5,036 nucleotides of DNA, taken from assembly GCA_030612905.1 (NCBI GenBank), contig JAUWNA010000183.1:1-5036 (forward strand), in the 5' to 3' direction. The stretch is from Promethearchaeota archaeon. Lineage in GTDB: Archaea; Asgardarchaeota; Lokiarchaeia; Sigyniarchaeales; SOKP01. The notes beneath the pieces are model-generated. The model saw only the letters and a program-made list of their open reading frames with translations. It ran no database searches and was not told where the DNA came from. Position numbers and translations under genes: made by a program. Below are positions 1 through 4,624 of the stretch, piece after piece; positions within the stretch are counted from its first letter, which is position 1, and the number at the start of each line of letters is the position of its first letter.

Positions 1-1
1 A

Positions 2-733
2 GTAATATTAAACGCCACAACTGAAGAAATTCTAGGAGATGGAATGGTGAATAGCATAAAATTAAAAGATGGAAGAAAATTCGATTCTGATATAGTGTTA
101 ATTCAAGCGGGGATTCGGCCTATTATAGATTTGGCAAAAAACGCTAATATTAAAACGGATCGAGGGATAATTATTAACGAATTTTTAGAAACAAGCGAAA
201 AAGACATTTACGCCGTTGGAGATTGCGTGCAATTTAAAAACCAAATCTGGGGAATAATACCCGCTTGTATGGAACAATCGAAAATTGTAGCCGCTTCAGT
301 TCTTGAATTGAAAAAAGTTGAATACGAAGGAACTACGCCTAAAAATACTCTTAAAATCGTAGGGTTAGAATTAACTTCGATTGGTACTATTGACCCTATA
401 GAAGAAGAAGGGGCTGGGTGGGAAATCTTAAAAAAATCTGATAAAGAAGATTGTTGTTATCAAAAAATTGTGCTGAAAGATAATAAACTCAAAGGAGCAA
501 TTCTGTTTGGCGATAATAAAGCAATTTCTTACGTTTACAAAAAGATGGAACAAGATGTGGATAAAGAAGAACTCAAAAAGTTGCTTGAATTATATATTTA
601 TGAATGCTCTAACTGCGGCGCAGAATACGACGAATCTATAATGGATGTTCTTTTTAAAAATTTGCCAAAAAATTGGAGATGTCCAAACTGTAAAAACCCA
701 AAAAAAGGGTTTAAAAAGAAAAACACAGATTAG
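2..733 (+). CDS. NAD(P)H:rubredoxin oxidoreductase-like flavoprotein with C-terminal rubredoxin domain (5' truncated)
   Basis: The 5' end lies outside the window: the frame is open from base 2, and the residues before the first in-window ATG (position 44) continue a normal fold, so that ATG is internal. Visible in order are the end of the NAD-binding half, then QAGIRP (about 104-121), then IYAVGDC (206-226), the conserved Gly-Asp that contacts FAD in pyridine-nucleotide-disulfide oxidoreductases. Next comes PACMEQ and a C-terminal alpha/beta domain (roughly 350-540) of the kind found in NADH:rubredoxin reductases and NirB-like proteins. A short charged linker leads to a rubredoxin domain. By family knowledge such enzymes move electrons between NAD(P)H and rubredoxin in the cytoplasm; the fused rubredoxin suggests the acceptor is built in. 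The product ends with a lysine-rich tail. A free rubredoxin gene starts 9 bases after the stop, so the two are probably co-transcribed. The natural partner (rubredoxin, oxidase or other) cannot be fixed from sequence. Confidence 0.88.
   Translation, partial: VILNATTEEILGDGMVNSIKLKDGRKFDSDIVLIQAGIRPIIDLAKNANIKTDRGIIINEFLETSEKDIYAVGDCVQFKNQIWGIIPACMEQSKIVAASVLELKKVEYEGTTPKNTLKIVGLELTSIGTIDPIEEEGAGWEILKKSDKEDCCYQKIVLKDNKLKGAILFGDNKAISYVYKKMEQDVDKEELKKLLELYIYECSNCGAEYDESIMDVLFKNLPKNWRCPNCKNPKKGFKKKNTD
593..730 (+). other. Rubredoxin domain fused to the oxidoreductase
   Basis: This is the C-terminal domain of the truncated flavoprotein. It carries two CxxC iron-binding knuckles, with Cys codons at 605, 614, 680 and 689. 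The order YECSNCG ... LPKNWRCPNC is that of rubredoxin, including the Trp before the second knuckle. The gap between the pairs is 21 residues, against about 29 in a classical rubredoxin, so this is the short-loop form. The Gly that normally follows the second knuckle is replaced by Lys (CPNCK), and the end is strongly basic. A single mononuclear Fe(Cys)4 site is expected. Confidence 0.88.
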
Positions 734-742
734 AGTGAGACA

Positions 743-889
743 ATGTCAATTTATCGATGTCGAAAATGCAATTTTTTATATGTAGACGACGAACAAACCG
801 TGTGCTTCGAAGACTTAGATGAGGATTACAGTTGTCCTCGTTGTAGTTGTTCAAAAAAAATGTTTATCAAAAAAGAGCTTCCAAAATAA
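743..889 (+). CDS. Divergent small rubredoxin (48 aa)
   Basis: The ATG at 743 opens a 48-residue frame ending in TAA at 887-889. Two CxxC knuckles are present, C6/C9 and C31/C34, with the rubredoxin-like stretch FEDLDEDYSCPRC (residues 22-34), so a one-iron electron carrier is the best call. It departs from the family: the Gly after each knuckle is replaced (CRKCN and CPRCS), the Trp before the second knuckle is Tyr, and there are two extra cysteines, C21 and C36. The gap between knuckles is 21 residues, the short-loop form. The gene begins 9 bases after the flavoprotein stop and has only a weak GAGTGAG ribosome-binding match, which fits translation as the second gene of an operon. The likely role is to exchange electrons with the upstream reductase; this is inferred from position. 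The altered knuckles and extra thiols could shift its redox potential or allow disulfide formation. Confidence 0.8.
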   Translation: MSIYRCRKCNFLYVDDEQTVCFEDLDEDYSCPRCSCSKKMFIKKELPK

Positions 890-915
890 ATTTGAATACA
901 AGCTACTATTATTAA

Positions 916-927
916 AATATATAAATT
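916..927 (+). promoter_or_regulatory. Putative archaeal TATA box for the D-aminoacylase gene
   Basis: AATATATAAATT lies about 45-55 bases before the ATG at 971. A start of transcription about 25 bases downstream would give a short leader of roughly 20 bases. The whole region is AT-rich, so the match is easily made by chance; its position in an 81-base gap between genes is the main support. Confidence 0.4.
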
Positions 928-970
928 AAAAATAAGATACTTAAAAATTTTTATCTGAGTTTTGAAAAAA

Positions 971-2593
971 ATGAGTTTTGATATAGTTATTAAGAATGGA
1001 AGGATTATTAATGGGGCTGGAAATCCCTGGTTTTACGGAGAAATTGGGATTAAGGATGGAAAAATTGCCAAAATAAAACCAAAAATTAACGAAGACGCTA
1101 AAAAAGTAATCGACGCTAGCGGAAAGATCGTCTGTCCTGGATTTATAGATATTCACTCTCACACGGATTATATCTTACCCATTAGTAGGAGTCAAGAGTC
1201 CACTTTATGTCAAGGAGTTACTACTGCTGTTGTGGGTATGTGTGGATCCGGAATGGCTCCCATTCCAGAAGGAAAGGAAGACGAATTTAAAAAGAGGATG
1301 AGCGTCCTGGATCCTGTTCTTGAACAATTTGAATACCCATATCATACATTTAAAGAATATCTGGATTACAACAAACGGAAAAGAAATCCAGCCAATTTAA
1401 TCTTTTTTGTAGGATATGAAAACATACGATGGGCAGGCGGTCAAGGAGGTGAAGATCGTTACGCTACACCTGAAGAGCTTGAAAATATGAAAGGTTATTT
1501 AAGAGAAGCAATGGAAGCGGGGGCATTTGGTATGAGTACTGGATTAATTTATGCCCCTCAAGTGTTTACTACTACAACTGAAATCATTGAATTAGCTAAA
1601 GTCGTCGCTGAATATAACGGATTGTATTTTTCTCACATTCGTGGAGAAGGGGAGACTGTTGTAAAAGCCATAAAGGAAGTAATTGAGATAGTTGAGAACT
1701 CGGGTTGTGCTGGAGGCCAAATCGCACATCACAAAGTCTCTGGTGAAAAATTTTGGGGTAGGAGCAAGGATACTATTCGCCTAATTGAAGAAGCAAACGA
1801 ACGAGGACTAAGTATTACTTGCGATCAATACCCATATAATCGAGGGATGTCTGACCTTGTAACAGCGCTCCCTCCTTGGGCACGTAAAGGAAGTCATGAT
1901 GACATACTAGAACGCATAAAAAACCCTGAGATCCAAGAAAGAATAAAAAAGGATGTTGAAAAAGGCATTGAGGGATGGGAAAACTGGATCCGAGACGAAG
2001 GCATGAAAAACTTGTATATCGCAACAGTTAATTCTGGAAAATGGAAAGACGTAGTTGGTAAAAATTTAACAGAAATCACTCAAATTAAAGGGAACTCTAA
2101 TGATTGGGAAACCTACTTTCAATTACTAATCGATAACGAGTTAGGTGTAATGATAACGATTGAAAGCATGGGTGAGGAAGATATTCGCAGAATTATGACT
2201 AGCCGCTATCAAATGGTAGGCACAGACGGCTTTGGAATCCCTGCTTCCTTTAGTGCGGGAGCGTACCACCCTCGATGCTTTGGAACTTACCCCCGAGTTC
2301 TTGGTAAGTATGTGAGAGAAGAAAAAATTATGACTTTAGAACAAGCTATTCGTAAAATGACGTCCTTTCCAGCTCAACGACTCAGACTTCAAGATAGAGG
2401 ACTTGTTCTAGAAGGGAATTGGGCTGACATAGTTATTTTTAATCCCGATAAAATTATTGATAAAGGAACTTATGAGCAACCCTACCAACTTCCTGAAGGA
2501 ATTTCATATGTTATTGTCAATGGTGTGATCGTCGTCCAAAACGGAAAAAAGAATAAAAAATCACCGGGAATAGTGATACGACGTCCTACTTAA
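971..2593 (+). CDS. N-acyl-D-amino-acid deacylase (D-aminoacylase), amidohydrolase superfamily
   Basis: This is a complete 540-residue metal-dependent hydrolase. It begins with the beta-sandwich signature FDIVIKNGRIINGAG, followed by CPGFIDIHSHTD (HxH ligands H62 and H64). GMCG follows, with C91 at the position of the zinc-binding Cys typical of D-aminoacylases, where GNCG is usual. Then come SHIRGE (H222), AHHK (H253/H254) and GTDG (D419), the remaining expected metal ligands and catalytic Asp. The C-terminus has NWADIVIFNP and YVIVNG, the returning beta-sandwich strands. All key residues are present and the length suits the family. By family knowledge it cleaves N-acyl-D-amino acids to a carboxylate and a free D-amino acid; the exact substrate is not readable. 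I chose ATG 971 over the TTG at 962 because it matches the usual family start and neither has a good ribosome-binding site. No signal peptide is seen, so it is probably cytoplasmic. It lies between two rubredoxin genes with its own promoter-like region. Confidence 0.9.
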   Translation: MSFDIVIKNGRIINGAGNPWFYGEIGIKDGKIAKIKPKINEDAKKVIDASGKIVCPGFIDIHSHTDYILPISRSQESTLCQGVTTAVVGMCGSGMAPIPEGKEDEFKKRMSVLDPVLEQFEYPYHTFKEYLDYNKRKRNPANLIFFVGYENIRWAGGQGGEDRYATPEELENMKGYLREAMEAGAFGMSTGLIYAPQVFTTTTEIIELAKVVAEYNGLYFSHIRGEGETVVKAIKEVIEIVENSGCAGGQIAHHKVSGEKFWGRSKDTIRLIEEANERGLSITCDQYPYNRGMSDLVTALPPWARKGSHDDILERIKNPEIQERIKKDVEKGIEGWENWIRDEGMKNLYIATVNSGKWKDVVGKNLTEITQIKGNSNDWETYFQLLIDNELGVMITIESMGEEDIRRIMTSRYQMVGTDGFGIPASFSAGAYHPRCFGTYPRVLGKYVREEKIMTLEQAIRKMTSFPAQRLRLQDRGLVLEGNWADIVIFNPDKIIDKGTYEQPYQLPEGISYVIVNGVIVVQNGKKNKKSPGIVIRRPT

Positions 2594-2597
2594 AATA

Positions 2598-2640
2598 TAT
2601 GGAAAAAAAAAATCATTCAAATTTTTTTCTCTCTTCCATA
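2598..2640 (+). terminator. Possible hairpin/T-tract terminator after the D-aminoacylase gene
   Basis: TATGGAA (2598-2604) is perfectly repeated in inverse as TTCCATA (2634-2640). Between them an A-run (2603-2612) faces a T-run (2622-2628), so a long imperfect stem is possible. It starts 4 bases after the stop codon. The internal T-run alone would also fit a T-rich archaeal terminator. It could instead be a transcript-stabilising 3' hairpin. Confidence 0.45.
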
Positions 2641-2704
2641 AAAACTGTTTATTCTTAATTAACATCAATCTTTATACTCAAAGGCAACGATTTAATTGGA
2701 TTAA

Positions 2705-2714
2705 TTTATAAAAT
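2705..2714 (+). promoter_or_regulatory. Putative TATA box for the 46-aa rubredoxin gene
   Basis: TTTATAAAAT lies about 85 bases before the ATG at 2797. It would place the transcription start near 2735-2740 and leave a leader of about 60 bases. A closer AT-rich element near 2767-2775 could instead drive a nearly leaderless transcript, which would fit the absence of a Shine-Dalgarno sequence before this gene. The choice between them is open. Confidence 0.3.
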
Positions 2715-2730
2715 ATTAAATTAATATTTT
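2710..2730. repeat. AT-only palindrome (9-bp arms, 3-base centre)
   Basis: AAAATATTA (2710-2718) and TAATATTTT (2722-2730) are exact inverted repeats. The arms overlap a second inverted repeat, ATTAATTT (2700-2707) with AAATTAAT (2718-2725), so two alternative foldings exist. The position next to the TATA-like box upstream of a rubredoxin gene would suit a repressor operator, but such palindromes arise readily in sequence this AT-rich. Confidence 0.35.
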
Positions 2731-2796
2731 TAATGTATATTCAATTAACACATCCATAGATTATTAAAAATTAAAATAAAATAATGGTTATTTATA

Positions 2797-2937
2797 ATGG
2801 CTAAATGGGAATGTAGCGCGTGTGGATACGTTTACGACGAAGAGAAAGAAGGAACTAAGTTTGAAGATTTACCCGATGATTATATTTGCCCCGTCTGCGG
2901 CGTAGACAAATCTTTCTTCTCGAAAATATCTGATTAG
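2797..2937 (+). CDS. Rubredoxin, short form (46 aa)
   Basis: The 46-residue frame has the complete rubredoxin pattern: WECSACGYVYD (C6, C9), then FEDLPDDYICPVCG (C31, C34), then DKSFF. Both Gly residues following the knuckles are kept. The Trp before the second knuckle is Tyr, a tolerated change. The gap between the pairs is 21 residues, so about eight residues of the usual loop are missing; a rubredoxin of about this size (45 aa) is known from Desulfovibrio desulfuricans. It should be a soluble one-electron carrier with one Fe(Cys)4 centre. No Shine-Dalgarno match precedes the ATG, and a T-rich tract follows at once, so it looks like a single-gene transcript. Its last 23 residues match the rubredoxin domain of the downstream acyl-CoA dehydrogenase at 17 positions, yet the codons differ widely, arguing against recent duplication. 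Confidence 0.92.
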   Translation: MAKWECSACGYVYDEEKEGTKFEDLPDDYICPVCGVDKSFFSKISD

Positions 2938-2987
2938 TTCATTTTAACAATTTTTTTCTTTTTTTCTATTTTTCTCACATTTTGCTC
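2938..2987 (+). terminator. T-rich terminator after the 46-aa rubredoxin gene
   Basis: Immediately after the stop codon the + strand carries repeated T-runs (about 2941-2973, including runs of seven T) with scattered C. There is no stem. Poly-T tracts without hairpins are the usual intrinsic termination signal of archaeal RNA polymerase, so termination here is likely and would separate this gene from the acyl-CoA dehydrogenase. Confidence 0.6.
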
Positions 2988-3013
2988 CTTTTAGTTTCAA
3001 ATCTTCTAATGAA

Positions 3014-3023
3014 TTTATAAGAT
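3014..3023 (+). promoter_or_regulatory. Putative TATA box for the acyl-CoA dehydrogenase gene
   Basis: TTTATAAGAT lies about 80 bases before the ATG at 3101. It predicts a start near 3045 and a leader of about 55 bases that would include the Shine-Dalgarno at 3089-3093. Being downstream of a T-rich terminator supports a promoter in this gap; the exact element is uncertain, and TTAAATTTAT (3031-3040) is an alternative. Confidence 0.4.
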
Positions 3024-3088
3024 AAAGAAATTAAATTTATTAAAAACAAAAAGAAAAATAAGTTAAATAACAATATGAAATAAAATTA

Positions 3089-3093
3089 GAGGT
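3089..3093 (+). promoter_or_regulatory. Shine-Dalgarno site for the acyl-CoA dehydrogenase gene
   Basis: GAGGT pairs with the 3' end of 16S rRNA and ends 7 bases before the ATG at 3101, a good spacing. It fixes this start codon and contrasts with the D-aminoacylase and 46-aa rubredoxin genes, which lack such a site. Confidence 0.65.
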
Positions 3094-3100
3094 AAAAGAA

Positions 3101-4507
3101 ATGGATTTTAATTTAACAGACTCACAAAGAGCTTTACAAAAAAAAGCCAGAGAATTTGCCGTCAAAGAAGTTTTACCGGTTTCGTTCAGTTATGACGAGC
3201 ATGAAATGATGCCTATGGATGTTATCGAAAAAGCCTGGAAGGCAGGACTAACAAATCTGGGAGTTCCGAAAGAATACGGTGGACAAGGATATGGTTTAAT
3301 GGAAGCTGTAATAGTTGTCGAAGAGATCGCTGCAGCGTGCCCGGGGACCGCAACTTCAATATTTGACAACGATCTAGGCGCGGGACCAATTGTAATTGGA
3401 GGGAACGAAGAGCAAAAGAATAGGGTATTGAAAGATATAACAGAAAACTTCAAATTAATCGCATTTGCCACTTCAGAGCCAGGAATGGGGAGCGATGTAG
3501 CGGGAATGCAATGTCGCGCTGAAAAGGCTGAGAACGGCGGATATATTTTAAACGGTACTAAGTATTGGATCACTAATGCAGGGCATTCTGATTATATTAC
3601 TGTATTTGCCACTGTGGATCCAGAAAAAAAACATCGCGGCATAGCAGCTTTCATCGTGCCAAACGATTACGAAGGCGTGAAAACGGGACCTCATATTCCT
3701 AAATTGGGACAAAGGGCATCTAACACTTGTTCTGTAGTATTGAAAGATGTAATGATACCTAAAGAAAATGTTCTGGCAAAACCTGGTCGAGGATTTCTGT
3801 TAGCCATGCAAACCTTCCAAAACACTAGACCTGCCGTTGCTGCCTTTGCGATAGGATGCGCAAGATCGGCGATGGAATACGCGATTGATTACGCTCAGAA
3901 GAGAAAAACTTTTGGTAGACCAATAGGAACATACCAAGGCATTCAATTTAAACTAGCAGAAATGTATAAAGACATTGAAGCTGCGCGCCTTTTAACTTAT
4001 AAAGCGGCTTGGGAAGGCGACCAAGGCTTAGATAGCAATCTAACGTCTTCTATGGCCAAAGCATTTGCTTCAGATGTTGGAATGAATGTAACTACTGAGG
4101 CTATTCAAGTTTTTGGAGGATACGGATATATTAGAACATTTCCCGTCGAGAAACTGTTTAGAGACGCTAAGTTATACCAAATTTACGAAGGTACTTCGGA
4201 AATTCAAAGAATTGTAATTGCAAGGTTTATTATGAAGAAATATCAACATGCAATGCCTAATGTGTTTGAAATTCCGCGAGTGGAAATACAAGTAGAAAAA
4301 AAAACTGAAAAAACCACCATTAAAGTAGAAAAATCCAGCGCCGAATTGGGAGGGAGGTGGAGGTGTTTAATATGCGCATACATTTACGACCCTGTTTTCG
4401 GCGATCCCGATAGTGGAATAGCTCCTGGAACTCCTTTTGAGGATATCCCAGATGATTGGTTTTGTCCGGTATGCGGAAGCGATAAATCTAACTTTGCGAA
4501 AATCTAA
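3101..4507 (+). CDS. Acyl-CoA dehydrogenase with fused C-terminal rubredoxin domain
   Basis: This is a complete 468-residue protein. Residues 1 to about 382 form a full acyl-CoA dehydrogenase of short/medium-chain (butyryl-CoA dehydrogenase-like) type. FAD contacts are TSEPGMGSD (124-132) and YWITN (155-159); R268 and F271 lie in the RKTFGRP segment, and FGGYGY is at 338-343. The catalytic base is E363 in YEGTSEIQR, at the same place as in medium-chain enzymes. A charged linker (about 390-415, rich in Lys, Glu, Val and Thr) joins it to a rubredoxin domain ending at the C-terminus. Usual family members stop near 380 residues and pass electrons to ETF. The fused rubredoxin suggests that the flavin exchanges electrons with its own Fe(Cys)4 centre. 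The direction (acyl-CoA oxidation or enoyl-CoA reduction) and chain length are not readable. The start is set by ATG and a good Shine-Dalgarno. No signal peptide or membrane segment is seen. It is probably transcribed alone. Confidence 0.93.
   Translation: MDFNLTDSQRALQKKAREFAVKEVLPVSFSYDEHEMMPMDVIEKAWKAGLTNLGVPKEYGGQGYGLMEAVIVVEEIAAACPGTATSIFDNDLGAGPIVIGGNEEQKNRVLKDITENFKLIAFATSEPGMGSDVAGMQCRAEKAENGGYILNGTKYWITNAGHSDYITVFATVDPEKKHRGIAAFIVPNDYEGVKTGPHIPKLGQRASNTCSVVLKDVMIPKENVLAKPGRGFLLAMQTFQNTRPAVAAFAIGCARSAMEYAIDYAQKRKTFGRPIGTYQGIQFKLAEMYKDIEAARLLTYKAAWEGDQGLDSNLTSSMAKAFASDVGMNVTTEAIQVFGGYGYIRTFPVEKLFRDAKLYQIYEGTSEIQRIVIARFIMKKYQHAMPNVFEIPRVEIQVEKKTEKTTIKVEKSSAELGGRWRCLICAYIYDPVFGDPDSGIAPGTPFEDIPDDWFCPVCGSDKSNFAKI
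4349..4504 (+). other. Full-length rubredoxin domain fused to the acyl-CoA dehydrogenase
   Basis: Residues 417-468 carry WRCLICAYIYD (C422, C425), then GDPDSGIAPGTPFEDIPDDW, then CPVCGSDKSNF (C455, C458). The 29-residue gap between pairs and the GIAPGTPFEDIPDDW segment are those of a classical rubredoxin, so this is the only one of the four in the window with the full loop. The Gly after the first knuckle is Ala (CLICA); the other hallmark residues are intact. It should bind one iron and act as the built-in electron port of the enzyme. Confidence 0.93.
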
Positions 4508-4545
4508 AAAATTAATTTTTTATTATTATTTTTTTAATTTACATT
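4508..4545 (+). terminator. T-rich terminator after the acyl-CoA dehydrogenase gene
   Basis: T-runs at 4516-4521 and 4529-4535 follow the stop codon. AAATTAA (4509-4515) and TTAATTT (4534-4540) are inverted repeats that could form a weak stem around the tract. The T-runs are the stronger argument, given archaeal termination habits. Confidence 0.5.
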
Positions 4546-4547
4546 TT

Positions 4548-4558
4548 ACAAAATATTG
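4548..4558 (+). promoter_or_regulatory. Weak candidate promoter element for the transporter gene
   Basis: ACAAAATATTG is a TATA-like sequence about 70 bases before the ATG at 4625. It would give a leader that includes the GAGG ribosome-binding site. A second AT-rich element, TTTTATGA (4591-4598), is closer, but transcription from it would probably start downstream of that site. Neither is convincing alone. Confidence 0.22.
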
Positions 4559-4612
4559 AAATAACCCAGACTACTTTCTGAACTATCACTTTTTATGATT
4601 TTTAAGTTAAAT

Positions 4613-4616
4613 GAGG
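4613..4616 (+). promoter_or_regulatory. Shine-Dalgarno site for the transporter gene
   Basis: GAGG sits 8 bases before the ATG at 4625 and supports that start. No other in-frame start nearby has comparable support. Confidence 0.5.
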
Positions 4617-4624
4617 ATTATAAT

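Larger units (their letters stand above)
2594..2796. other. Intergenic region, longest gene-free stretch in the window
   Basis: This stretch of 203 bases is strongly AT-rich. It contains the hairpin at its left end, then about 60 bases with no recognisable structure, then the AT palindrome and TATA-like sequence that probably serve the following rubredoxin gene. I see no credible coding frame on either strand and no RNA gene. Confidence 0.7.

Noticed and set aside
962..970. TTG start giving three extra residues on the D-aminoacylase
   Set aside because: The ATG at 971 gives the usual family N-terminus, and no ribosome-binding site favours the TTG.
941..1162. 73-residue - strand open frame across the D-aminoacylase start
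   Set aside because: It is antisense to the promoter region and the first conserved strands of the enzyme; the composition is that of translated AT-rich sequence.
1815..2079. Two overlapping - strand open frames inside the D-aminoacylase gene
   Set aside because: Both are low-complexity antisense translations of a conserved gene, without start signals or family resemblance.
2784..2804. Six-codon upstream reading frame overlapping the start of the 46-aa rubredoxin
   Set aside because: There is no ribosome-binding site, it is very short, and ATG triplets are expected by chance in such sequence; translational coupling cannot be argued.
3190..3573. 127-residue open frame on the - strand
   Set aside because: It lies fully inside the well-supported acyl-CoA dehydrogenase gene and shows no recognisable domain; it is an antisense shadow.
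4260..4350. The dehydrogenase-rubredoxin fusion as an assembly or frameshift artefact
   Set aside because: The frame is continuous, the linker has a plausible charged composition, and both domains are complete with all key residues; no second start or stop relic is seen.
4372..4413. Possible internal start after the strong Shine-Dalgarno-like run, giving a free rubredoxin from the fusion gene
   Set aside because: The ATG at 4372 is out of frame and reaches a stop after 13 codons; no in-frame start follows at suitable spacing.
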